Shown here in pieces: positions 52,682-60,675 of a DNA stretch of 64,000 bases. Source of the DNA: CAYMDS01 sp964653195. GTDB taxonomy: Bacteria; Patescibacteriota; Microgenomatia; Levybacterales; UBA12049. Position numbers and translations under genes: made by a program. The stretch is from assembly GCA_964653195.1 (NCBI GenBank), contig CAZZCX010000004.1, forward strand, positions 17,417 to 81,416. Direction: 5' to 3'. Position 1 is the stretch's first letter; each line of letters starts with the position of its first letter. The notes beneath the pieces are model-generated. The model ran no database searches. It was not told the DNA's origin and saw only the letters and a program-made list of their open reading frames with translations.

Positions 52682-53806
52682 CTAATAATATAATTCTGGA
52701 TCTGCTGTAACCTCAGCCCAGCTTTTAAAATTTCTATTATAAAACCCCGCTGAAGCAATCATTGCTCCGTTATCGGTACATAAATTTACAGAGGGGACGT
52801 ATAAATTTACACCCTTTACAGAACTTCTATTTTGAAATTCTTCTCTTAATGCAGTATTTGCAGCCACTCCTCCACCTAAAATTAATGATTTAACCTCAAA
52901 TTCCGTTACTGCTTTCATGGTTTTAAAAACTAACACATCAATAATTGCTTCTTGTACGGATGCGCAAAGATTCACAATCAACTGCGAATTTCTATACTCA
53001 TTTGCCTTATCGACATTTAAATGATTATCAAATACCCAGTTGTTTTTTTTTATTAAATTTAAAACTGAAGTCTTTAGACCACTGAAGCTAAAATCATAAT
53101 CCTTAGAATCCCACATAGGTCGCGGTAAATTATAGGTTTTGGGATCACCCTTGTCTGCCAATTTTGAAATCAAAGGACCTGCAGGGTAAGGTAGAGACAG
53201 AAGCCTGCCTATCTTATCAAATGCCTCTCCCGCTGCATCATCCCTTGTTCCACCTAAGACAATGAGTTCACCATGGTTTTTTATTAAAACAAGATCGGTA
53301 TGTCCTCCTGATACCACCAATGCTAATGCAGGAAACTCTATCCAAGTATTAGGTTTTAAGCTTAGCGCTGATGGTTTTTTATCATTTTTACTGTTTACTT
53401 TATGCTCTATATTATCGGTAGTTATCCAATTCGCGTATATGTGTCCGTATAAATGATTTACGGGAATAATTGGAATATTCCATAACATACTTAAAGTTTT
53501 TGCAGTTTCTACACCAACCAAAAGTGAACCTATTAACCCGGGGCCATAAGTCACTGCTATAGCATCAATTTCCGGACGTTTAAAATTCAGCCCTGCCTTT
53601 TGTATTGATTCTTTTATAACAGGAATTATAAATTTTATCTGCTCCCTAGCAGCATTTTCAGGGATAATACCTCCTGTAATCGCATGACTAGCTAAAGATG
53701 TAGCAAGGCTATTTGAAAGCAATTTTACAGGTTGATTTATATCAGTTCCCTCTATCACTGCTGCGCCAGTTTCGTCACAACTTGTCTCAATTCCCAAAAT
53801 TCTCAT
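52682..53806 (-). CDS. tsaD: tRNA N6-threonylcarbamoyladenosine transferase TsaD
   Basis: 374 aa (E. coli 337). GIETSCDETGAAVIEG opens the ASKHA fold; the metal-binding His pair is in VNHLYGHIYANW; VVSGGHTDLVLI, DDAAGEAFDK and GGGVAANTALREEF are conserved. It makes the t6A modification at A37 of ANN-decoding tRNAs. Between the GH motif and VVSGGHT there are about 20 extra residues (EHKVNSKNDKKPSALSLKPN), part of whose DNA resembles the GTTTACT heptamer. The -10 TACAAT (TGG-extended, 53819-53814) lies 7 nt before the ATG, again leaderless. Confidence 0.95.
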   Translation of the reverse strand: MRILGIETSCDETGAAVIEGTDINQPVKLLSNSLATSLASHAITGGIIPENAAREQIKFIIPVIKESIQKAGLNFKRPEIDAIAVTYGPGLIGSLLVGVETAKTLSMLWNIPIIPVNHLYGHIYANWITTDNIEHKVNSKNDKKPSALSLKPNTWIEFPALALVVSGGHTDLVLIKNHGELIVLGGTRDDAAGEAFDKIGRLLSLPYPAGPLISKLADKGDPKTYNLPRPMWDSKDYDFSFSGLKTSVLNLIKKNNWVFDNHLNVDKANEYRNSQLIVNLCASVQEAIIDVLVFKTMKAVTEFEVKSLILGGGVAANTALREEFQNRSSVKGVNLYVPSVNLCTDNGAMIASAGFYNRNFKSWAEVTADPELYY

Positions 53807-53813
53807 CCCTGAA

Positions 53814-53819
53814 ATTGTA
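53814..53819 (-). promoter_or_regulatory. tsaD extended -10 box
   Basis: Minus strand TGG-TACAAT, 7 nt before the ATG. No clear -35 is visible. Confidence 0.45.
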
Positions 53820-53919
53820 CCACAAGAATTTAGACTGATGAAGAATTTGTGAGAAACAAATTTAATATACCGGAGTTGTAAACCAGTTCTTTAAAGTTCT
53901 TTAAACTTTTTAATTGAAA

Positions 53920-54975
53920 TCAAACATTTGAAGATCCCTTATAAACTTTTGGAGCAAGCCAATCTGTCGGGGGATTTAGATCGTCTGGCTCATTTCTGTT
54001 TTGTGAGTTTTGCTGATTAATCTGCTGTTTTAGAGGCTGATTTATTATCTGCTGTGGCGCGCTTTGTCTTTGTATAGATTGATTTCCCCTACTATTTTGT
54101 ACTTGACCTCTTGGATTAAAGTCTGTCCTTCTATCATCAGACTCACGAATAATTGGTTTCTGATTTGACTGCTGAATTTTTTCCTGATTTGTCGAGCGAA
54201 AAGTCAGATCATCAGAATGTAAGACACGTGATATATTACGTCTTATCGCACCCTGTCTCATAAGAATTCCTGCCATTTCAAAAGCAAGATAAGTTGTCTT
54301 ACTACTTTTAAAACTATCTGTTGCATTAATGATGCCATCTAGCAGATTTTGAGCAATATCTGTATCCACAGGTGAACGAAGATCGCTTAGAAGTTGTGTC
54401 ATATGCTCACTTAATGATGACATACCCGGAAATACTAGAACTATATCTCCAAATCCGTCGTTCTCCTGTTTATTATCGATATTTACTATAGTTACATTTT
54501 TTAGGATATCTGATGGGAAAATACCATGAATCTGAGAAAGTTTAGTAGTTCCAATAGTAAATAAAAGATCTATACTGCCTCCGTTACCTCCTCTTGTGTA
54601 CTTCACATCTGTTTCTGTAAAGTTCAAGCCCTGCTCTCCTGCTTTCACCACTATATTCAAAAACTCGTTTTCAATTGTATATGATACTTTATCAATTTCG
54701 CCCTCCTTATAAGGGAAAGATACTATAAGATCAGCACCCTCACCCTGATAACTAGTTTTTACTTTATCAATTCCTACTAGGTTCGAAAGCTCAACAATTG
54801 GCTCTGTGGGACAAACGATGGATACATTTTTTCCCATCTGGAATAGGGCAAGGTAAAGACCAAGAGCAGCGCCCATATCATCAATCGATGGATTTGCCTT
54901 AACAGCCACAGCTATCGTTTTAGCGCGATTTAGTGCCTCTTGAATACGCTGAAGATTTGAAGTCGAGTTATCCAT
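53920..54975 (-). CDS. Degenerate DHH-phosphoesterase-like protein
   Basis: 351 aa. The fold and position (downstream of infB) suggest an NrnA/RecJ-type DHH protein, but the catalytic motifs are altered: the usual HxNPDGDxxGS is ANPSIDDMGAALGL (27-40) and the DHH triad is IDNKQ (166-170). The following FGDIVLVFPGMSSLSEHM keeps the family's spacing. The DHHA1 GG-H motif is absent; residues 265-351 are Gln/Asn/Arg-rich and disordered. It is probably not a working nuclease; it may bind RNA or a nucleotide ligand (inference). It starts 29 bp after infB, with an AATAACC/GGTTATT hairpin between. Confidence 0.6.
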   Translation of the reverse strand: MDNSTSNLQRIQEALNRAKTIAVAVKANPSIDDMGAALGLYLALFQMGKNVSIVCPTEPIVELSNLVGIDKVKTSYQGEGADLIVSFPYKEGEIDKVSYTIENEFLNIVVKAGEQGLNFTETDVKYTRGGNGGSIDLLFTIGTTKLSQIHGIFPSDILKNVTIVNIDNKQENDGFGDIVLVFPGMSSLSEHMTQLLSDLRSPVDTDIAQNLLDGIINATDSFKSSKTTYLAFEMAGILMRQGAIRRNISRVLHSDDLTFRSTNQEKIQQSNQKPIIRESDDRRTDFNPRGQVQNSRGNQSIQRQSAPQQIINQPLKQQINQQNSQNRNEPDDLNPPTDWLAPKVYKGSSNV

Positions 54976-55004
54976 ATGCGAATAACCTTTACACTATAGG
55001 TTAT

Positions 55005-56459
55005 TTATGTGTATGATATTACCATATCACCTATAGTAATGTCAAGGCTATTGGTAAGAACTAGACCTGCTTCGCCTTTCATCACTTTAGGTACTGGATT
55101 CTTACCTAATCTTAGTGAGTTAATCGTTGTTTCTCCTATCTTTTGATCTTGCCTCATTATCCGTATCTTGTCATTCTTAGCCAGCCTTCCTTCAATAATT
55201 GCTACACCGTAAGCAGTAGTCTTATCAAATGGAAATTTTGCAAGTATTTTCGCTTTTCCTAAAACCGTTTCTAAATTCATTTGACGCTTCCCTTCAAGTA
55301 CATCATTCAGCTCATCTAACATTTCATAAATTATCTTATAGTTTTTAACCAGAATCTTTTCTACACTCGCCAATCTTTCGACATCTGACCTAATTTTTGT
55401 ATTAAATCCAAGCGCAATAGCTCCTGTAGCCTTGGCTTGTAATACATCTGCTTCTGTTATTTCGCCTACTTTCTTTGAAACCAAAGTTACACCTTTCGGT
55501 AATGCTTGCTCAATTGCATCTAACGATCCTTTCGTATCTGATATAAGGATTAAAGATAAACCTTCCTTATCTTTAGTTTTATGATATATAAAATTTTCGG
55601 AAGATATCCTTTCTTCAGTCTTTTGAGGCAATACTGAATCAGCTTTAGAATTGATAATTCCTCCTACCGGTAGTATGTCCGTACTTCCTAAAAGCTCTAC
55701 TCCGTCACCTACAGATGCTTCATTTACAGGTTTTTTAAATTCATTAAACAATGTCCTGACTTTGAAAATTAAACCTTCACAGCCTACTTCATCTCTTGCT
55801 CTTATGGTACCGTTTTTTACGATAATTGTTGCCTTCGCACCTGCACCTTTATCAAGTCTAGATTCGATCACAACCGCTTTTAATGGAGCATTTCTATCAG
55901 TACCTTCATTTACGTTTTTTAAATCAGCAACAAGCAAAATAAGATCCAATAATTCCTTTATATTATGCTCGGTTTTGGCGGATACTTCGATACAAGGGAC
56001 ATCTCCACCATATCCTTCAAGTAAAATATTTTCGCGAATTAATTCCTGTTTTACTTTTTCAGGATTTTTGGTAGGTAAATCACTCATAGTTAAAACAACA
56101 ATAAAAGGTATTCCTGAAGCAGTTAGTAGTTGAATACTTTCTTTTGTTTGAGGTTTTACACCGTCAACTGATGAGACAATTAAAAGACCTACGCTTGAGG
56201 CTACAGCACCTCTACTTCTCATATCTGAAAATGCTTCATGTCCAGGTGTATCTATAAAGGTTATACGACGCTTAGATCCTTCATATATTGTTTCAATTGA
56301 GGATGCACCTATACTTTGAGTTATACCTCCGTATTCGCGAGTAGCCATAGAGGTCTTGCGAATTGCATCAAGCAAGGAAGTCTTACCATGATCAACATGA
56401 CCTAAGACTGCAACTACTGGAGGGAAGAAGTTTGAATTATTTTTTGTATTTTTTTCCAT
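55005..56459 (-). CDS. infB: Translation initiation factor IF-2, N-terminally trimmed
   Basis: 484 aa against about 740-890 in model bacteria: the linker and IF2N domains are missing and the protein starts at the G domain. G1 LGHVDHGKTS and G3 DTPGHEAF are normal, but the G4 motif, normally NKxD, is TMSD (124-127). Domains II, III and the fMet-tRNA-binding C2 domain are present (GKAKILAKFPFDKTTAYGVA; ending GDMVISYT). It delivers initiator tRNA to the 30S subunit. AGGAG, 6 nt from the ATG, is a true Shine-Dalgarno, so leadered genes also exist here. Confidence 0.95.
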   Translation of the reverse strand: MEKNTKNNSNFFPPVVAVLGHVDHGKTSLLDAIRKTSMATREYGGITQSIGASSIETIYEGSKRRITFIDTPGHEAFSDMRSRGAVASSVGLLIVSSVDGVKPQTKESIQLLTASGIPFIVVLTMSDLPTKNPEKVKQELIRENILLEGYGGDVPCIEVSAKTEHNIKELLDLILLVADLKNVNEGTDRNAPLKAVVIESRLDKGAGAKATIIVKNGTIRARDEVGCEGLIFKVRTLFNEFKKPVNEASVGDGVELLGSTDILPVGGIINSKADSVLPQKTEERISSENFIYHKTKDKEGLSLILISDTKGSLDAIEQALPKGVTLVSKKVGEITEADVLQAKATGAIALGFNTKIRSDVERLASVEKILVKNYKIIYEMLDELNDVLEGKRQMNLETVLGKAKILAKFPFDKTTAYGVAIIEGRLAKNDKIRIMRQDQKIGETTINSLRLGKNPVPKVMKGEAGLVLTNSLDITIGDMVISYT

Positions 56460-56560
56460 AATATGCTCCTATTATCTTGATTTCTAGATGAAATACCTTT
56501 TCTTTTGGCCAATTGTGAATTGTAAATTAATTGTTGAATTACTGAATTCATAAATCAACT

Positions 56561-56582
56561 TAAAACAGCTATTCCGTAGCTG
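56561..56582 (-). terminator. Probable terminator after nusA
   Basis: Minus strand CAGCTA, loop CGGAA, TAGCTG, then TTTT, 25 nt after the nusA stop. The rest of the nusA-infB spacer contains loose AATTGT-type 7-nt repetition. Confidence 0.55.
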
Positions 56583-56606
56583 GAATTATATAAATTTCGG
56601 CTTTTC

Positions 56607-57749
56607 TTAGTTATTTTTTTCAACTGGCGGAACGCTTATTTCCACTGGTGTAGTCGCTTGCTCATCGTTTGTACTCGCATCTTCAGATTTTTCAACTTCA
56701 ACTGACTCAGTAATCTCACCTAGAATATCCGCAGTAGACTGCTCGATAGAAATTGATTCTTTAGCTTCTACTTCTAAATTTGGGTCAACTTCTAATGCTT
56801 CTTCTTTTCCTTCGATTTCTATTCTATATCCTGTAAGCTTTGACGCTATACGTACATTCTGACCCTCTTTTCCTATGGCCAACGATAACTCATCTTTAGG
56901 CACAATAACTGTAGCAATTTTCTCTTCCTCATTTATCTGTACTGTGATATTTTTTGCTGGCGATAGAGCTTGAGCTATGTATGTTTTCGGATCGTCTGAC
57001 CACTGGATGATATCAATCTTCTCCATCCCGTTAAATTCCTGAATTATAGCTTGCACTCTTACTCCTTTTTGACCTACACAGCTTCCTACAGGATCAATAC
57101 CCTGCTGATTTGAAAAAACTGCGATCTTCGTTCTATTGCCTGCTTCTCTAGCAATTGCTTTAACGATGACACTGCCCTGTGCTACCTCAGGCACCTCTCT
57201 TTTAAATAAACCTTCTATAAGCCCTGTATGAGATCTGGAAACAATTATCTCCTCTCCTTTTAGACCTTCTTTAATCTCCCGAAGATATACAGCCAAGCGT
57301 TGATTTAAATGATACTTTTCATTGCCAATTTGGTCCTGTTGAGGCATTAATGCCTCAGTTTTACCGATATCTACAATTATATTAGGTCCTGCAAAGCGAA
57401 GAATCATACCATTCACGACACTTCCAATTTTTACCCTATAATCGGAAAATATAGCTTCCTTTTCTTTCTCTCTTATTTTTTGAAGTATTACTTGCTTTGC
57501 AGTTTGAGCTGCGATTCTTCCAAATCCTGGAGGAGTGACATCTTCATCGTTATGAAAAATGTGAGCTTCTCCTGTACTTGGATTTAATTCAGCACGATAC
57601 TCTTCAATTTCTACTCCTGGATGATCTTTCCTGTAGGCTGCCAGAATGGCATTCTTGACTGTTTCTAAAACCACGTTAGGATCGACACCTCGCTCGGATG
57701 CGACCTGATTTAAAGCTAATACGAATTCTGATCTTTGAACAACTGGCAT
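56607..57749 (-). CDS. nusA: Transcription termination/antitermination factor NusA
   Basis: 380 aa. N-terminal RNA-polymerase-binding domain (NQVASERGVDPNVVLETVKNAI), S1 domain (GSVVNGMILRFAGPNIIVDIG) and tandem KH domains (GVRVQAIIQEFNGMEKIDII; GKEGQNVRIASKLTGYRIEI) are in order, followed by an acidic tail (about 325-380). It controls pausing, termination and antitermination, and would act at the argHG T-box terminator. Its promoter has a TATACT 9 nt before the ATG. nusA-infB-DHH is the classic order. Confidence 0.95.
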   Translation of the reverse strand: MPVVQRSEFVLALNQVASERGVDPNVVLETVKNAILAAYRKDHPGVEIEEYRAELNPSTGEAHIFHNDEDVTPPGFGRIAAQTAKQVILQKIREKEKEAIFSDYRVKIGSVVNGMILRFAGPNIIVDIGKTEALMPQQDQIGNEKYHLNQRLAVYLREIKEGLKGEEIIVSRSHTGLIEGLFKREVPEVAQGSVIVKAIAREAGNRTKIAVFSNQQGIDPVGSCVGQKGVRVQAIIQEFNGMEKIDIIQWSDDPKTYIAQALSPAKNITVQINEEEKIATVIVPKDELSLAIGKEGQNVRIASKLTGYRIEIEGKEEALEVDPNLEVEAKESISIEQSTADILGEITESVEVEKSEDASTNDEQATTPVEISVPPVEKNN

Positions 57750-57758
57750 ATTAGTCTA

Positions 57759-57787
57759 AGTATACCAAATATACCAAACAGGTTCAA
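57759..57787 (-). promoter_or_regulatory. nusA promoter
   Basis: Minus strand TTGAAC (57787-57782), 17-nt spacer, TATACT (57764-57759), 9 nt before the ATG. Confidence 0.65.
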
Positions 57788-57820
57788 TCACATAAAAACC
57801 TGAATATAAGATGAGTAATT

Positions 57821-57877
57821 AGTATTTAGTATTTAGTATTTAGTATTTAGTATTTAGTATTTAGTATTTAGTATTTA
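57821..57877. repeat. Eight tandem AGTATTT heptamers between the clp-like gene and nusA
   Basis: Eight perfect direct copies, about 34 bp upstream of the nusA -35 and 17 bp after the end of the membrane-anchored Clp gene. The same unit is found at 46484-46515. Confidence 0.9.
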
Positions 57878-57893
57878 GCTATATTCTATTAAA

Positions 57894-60302
57894 TTAAGTT
57901 ATTTTCGTTACGATACTATCCATATCTATACTCATATATACTTTGCTTCCTCGCTTTATTTCTTCTTTCAGTTTTTTCTGCGCGATTATATCTTCAATAT
58001 TTGATTGTATGAAACGTCTCAGAGGCCTAGCGCCAAATTGTACATCAAAGCCATCATGAATTATCTTCTGCAATAATTTGTCATCAAAGGTTAATTCGAT
58101 ATCCTGTTCCAAAAGCCTTCTTGTTAAATCGGTTAATAAAATCCTTGTGATTTGTTCCATTTCAGAAAGCCCCAAAGGCTTAAAGATAACCACATCATCA
58201 AATCTATTTAGAAGTTCAGGACGAAACAAATGCTGAGTCTGAAGTTCATCTAATAAACGTTTGGAAAAATTTTTGTCTATACTAGATCCCTTTTTAATTT
58301 CCTCTCTTACGAACTCGGCGCCTGCATTGGAGGTCGCGATAATAATACTGTTTACGAAATTTGCTGTCTTACCTTTATTATCGGTCAACCGTCCATCTTC
58401 TAGTACCTGTAAGAAAAGATCCAATATCTTAGGATGGGCTTTCTCAAATTCATCAAGTAATATAAGCGATGCGGGTCGATCCGTAATTTTATCAGTCAAC
58501 TCCCCGCGTTCTTCTCCCTCACCAGGGGTGGCACCTAGTAGTCTTTTGACACCTTCCTCATCTGCGTACTCACTCATATCAAGCCTGATCATCGTTTCTT
58601 CCCCACCATAATAAAGTTCTGCTAAGGCCTTTGCAGTTTCAGTCTTTCCCACGCCAGTTGGTCCTAAAAAGAGAAAAGAAATTGGACGCTTAAGAGTAGT
58701 AAGGCCAGCTCGAAGTCGTCTCATTGCTTCAGCTATTGCTGTAATGGCCTGTTCCTGGTCAACAACCCTTTGATGCATTCTTTCTTCTAAATGCAATAGA
58801 AGATCTCTTTCTTGTGCCTTAGGTGCTGCAATAGATATGCGTGTTTTTTCTTCTATCGCTGAAATTATATCAGTATCAAATATAAAGGGTTTTTTGGATT
58901 TCGAGCGTATTCTATCTCCCCCTTTCTTAGCTGCAATACTATGAGATACATTTTCTAATAAATCGGCAGCACTTCCCGGCAATGAGGCATCCTGAAAATA
59001 TCTATCTGCATACTCAACTGCTGCAGTTAATGCTTTATAGGTCAATATAACACTATTTTTATTCTCAATATCTTCTACTTTTTTTAAAATCATCTTGATA
59101 GCTGTTTCTTTGTCAGGTTCCAGAAGCTGAATAACAGCAAAAGCCTCTTTTGCAGGGCTTTTTTCAATATAGCTTTTGAAACTACCTGTAGTCACACTCG
59201 CTATAATAGGCAATTTTCCTGACTTCAGATATGGATATAAAGCACCAGTTAAATCAATGTCATAAGCGGAAGATCCCGCAATATTCTGAAATTCAGGAAT
59301 ATATAAAACAATATTTCCAGAATGTGATACCTCCTCAACGAGAGACTGAAGCCTACCTTCAAGCTCAGCTCTGTTTGCAGCACCTGCTATCAGAGGACCT
59401 ATCATTAACTCTAAAATTTTTAGATGTGGAAAACTAGCAGAAGACGAATGCAGTATACTTTCCAATGCGAAAAGTGAAATTAAATTCTCCCGTCCTGAGC
59501 CCGGATTACCCACAAGTAAAACATTATTATTTTCATTTCTAGAGATTGTATCTAATAACAATGCGTATTCTTTTTCTCGTCCCAGAATTTGCGGTCTTTT
59601 CTGATATGCTATATAAGAATAATCCCGAGTATATTTTTTGGTTTCAGGTGTCCAACCGGTTACTAATGCCTCGCCTATTCCGCGCCCGAAGTACTCAACT
59701 CTTCTTTTTGAAGGTTTTTCTTCCTGAGAATATTTTTGGCGAGCCCAATGAACAATACCCATGAACTCTTCTAACTTCATTTGTTTATTAAATAATAATT
59801 TATTTCGAGGCTCGATTATCGATATATAGCTTGCCACTAAGTCAAGTGTCGTAATGTATGTGCCATTTGTAGCTTTAGAGATAGTTGCTGCACCGTTTAA
59901 AACTTCCTTAAAATCAATATCTTCAAAAGGTATTTCTGTTATTGACAAAGGGATTCTCTCAACTAAAAAACTGGCGCTTTGACTATTTAAATAAGCTTTA
60001 ATAATTCTTCCTGTTTTTTGGTGTTTTATTATCTCTTCCATTACCGCAATTGTGCATGATGAATACCAGCTTTTTCCATCGTTATTCGTTACGTTTAAAA
60101 TAGGAAGAGTTTTAAATATCTTAAAACGGAAAAATATTTCAATCTGGATTAAGGCTGAAAGGAAAAACAAAGGTAAGCTTATACTTACATTTTCGCTTAT
60201 TGTCGAATACAACCAAAAAGAAAATATGCAGAAAAGTAAAAGTCTTGCCAATTTCACTGCTGGAGTTTGATAAAAAGTTGATATATATGCGTTATTGATC
60301 AT
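57894..60302 (-). CDS. Membrane-anchored Clp-family AAA+ protein with degenerate first ATPase site
   Basis: 802 aa. Two N-terminal membrane spans (about 17-35 and 42-60) are fused to a Clp_N-like region (about 75-190) and two AAA+ modules. In AAA1 the Walker A is GNPGSGRE (265-272; Lys and Thr lost) and Walker B is VLYIPEF (Asp lost), so this site should not hydrolyse ATP. AAA2 is intact (GPTGVGKT 547-554; LILLDEFEKAHP). No VGF/LGF ClpP loop is visible after SNAGAEFV. It is likely a membrane-localised unfoldase or remodelling motor that works without ClpP. ATGA overlap couples it to the upstream membrane protein. Confidence 0.8.
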   Translation of the reverse strand: MINNAYISTFYQTPAVKLARLLLFCIFSFWLYSTISENVSISLPLFFLSALIQIEIFFRFKIFKTLPILNVTNNDGKSWYSSCTIAVMEEIIKHQKTGRIIKAYLNSQSASFLVERIPLSITEIPFEDIDFKEVLNGAATISKATNGTYITTLDLVASYISIIEPRNKLLFNKQMKLEEFMGIVHWARQKYSQEEKPSKRRVEYFGRGIGEALVTGWTPETKKYTRDYSYIAYQKRPQILGREKEYALLLDTISRNENNNVLLVGNPGSGRENLISLFALESILHSSSASFPHLKILELMIGPLIAGAANRAELEGRLQSLVEEVSHSGNIVLYIPEFQNIAGSSAYDIDLTGALYPYLKSGKLPIIASVTTGSFKSYIEKSPAKEAFAVIQLLEPDKETAIKMILKKVEDIENKNSVILTYKALTAAVEYADRYFQDASLPGSAADLLENVSHSIAAKKGGDRIRSKSKKPFIFDTDIISAIEEKTRISIAAPKAQERDLLLHLEERMHQRVVDQEQAITAIAEAMRRLRAGLTTLKRPISFLFLGPTGVGKTETAKALAELYYGGEETMIRLDMSEYADEEGVKRLLGATPGEGEERGELTDKITDRPASLILLDEFEKAHPKILDLFLQVLEDGRLTDNKGKTANFVNSIIIATSNAGAEFVREEIKKGSSIDKNFSKRLLDELQTQHLFRPELLNRFDDVVIFKPLGLSEMEQITRILLTDLTRRLLEQDIELTFDDKLLQKIIHDGFDVQFGARPLRRFIQSNIEDIIAQKKLKEEIKRGSKVYMSIDMDSIVTKIT

Positions 60303-60640
60303 AAATGTAAATCGAAAAACAACACACTAGTTGCTAAAATAGGCCAAGAGATAAAAGCCAAAATAATAGCAATTTCTACAATCATTAGAATAAAAAGCAA
60401 AAATAAATCAACAATAATAAGCCAAAACTTCACAAACATTCCCATACCTATTGAAAACCAGACCAATCCCTCTCTATATTCATTTTTAAGAGGTTTAAAA
60501 AATGTTGCGATCATAAGAGGCATTGAGAATTGATGTAAAAATGCAATATTTAACGAATGAAAATAAAGTATTAATTCACGTGGAGAGTCGATAAACCAAA
60601 AACGGAAAAATTCAAAAGGCAAGAATAAAAAGGCAGCCAT
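60299..60640 (-). CDS. Small polytopic membrane protein coupled to the Clp-like ATPase
   Basis: 113 aa, no recognised family. Hydrophobic stretches (FLHQFSMPLMIATFF; GLVWFSIGMGMFVKFWLIIVDLFLLFILMIVEIAIIL split into two helices) suggest three or four spans. Its TGA overlaps the ATG of the Clp-like gene, so the two are translated together and likely interact in the membrane. It has its own strong promoter in the leaderless layout. Confidence 0.65.
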   Translation of the reverse strand: MAAFLFLPFEFFRFWFIDSPRELILYFHSLNIAFLHQFSMPLMIATFFKPLKNEYREGLVWFSIGMGMFVKFWLIIVDLFLLFILMIVEIAIILAFISWPILATSVLFFDLHL

Positions 60641-60646
60641 ATTCTT

Positions 60647-60675
60647 AGTATAAGTAGGAATAAAAAATAATACAA
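60647..60675 (-). promoter_or_regulatory. Promoter of the membrane protein/Clp-like operon, leaderless
   Basis: Minus strand TTGTAT (60675-60670), 17-nt spacer, TATACT (60652-60647), then 6 nt to the ATG. It separates this operon from the surface paralogues upstream. Confidence 0.7.
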
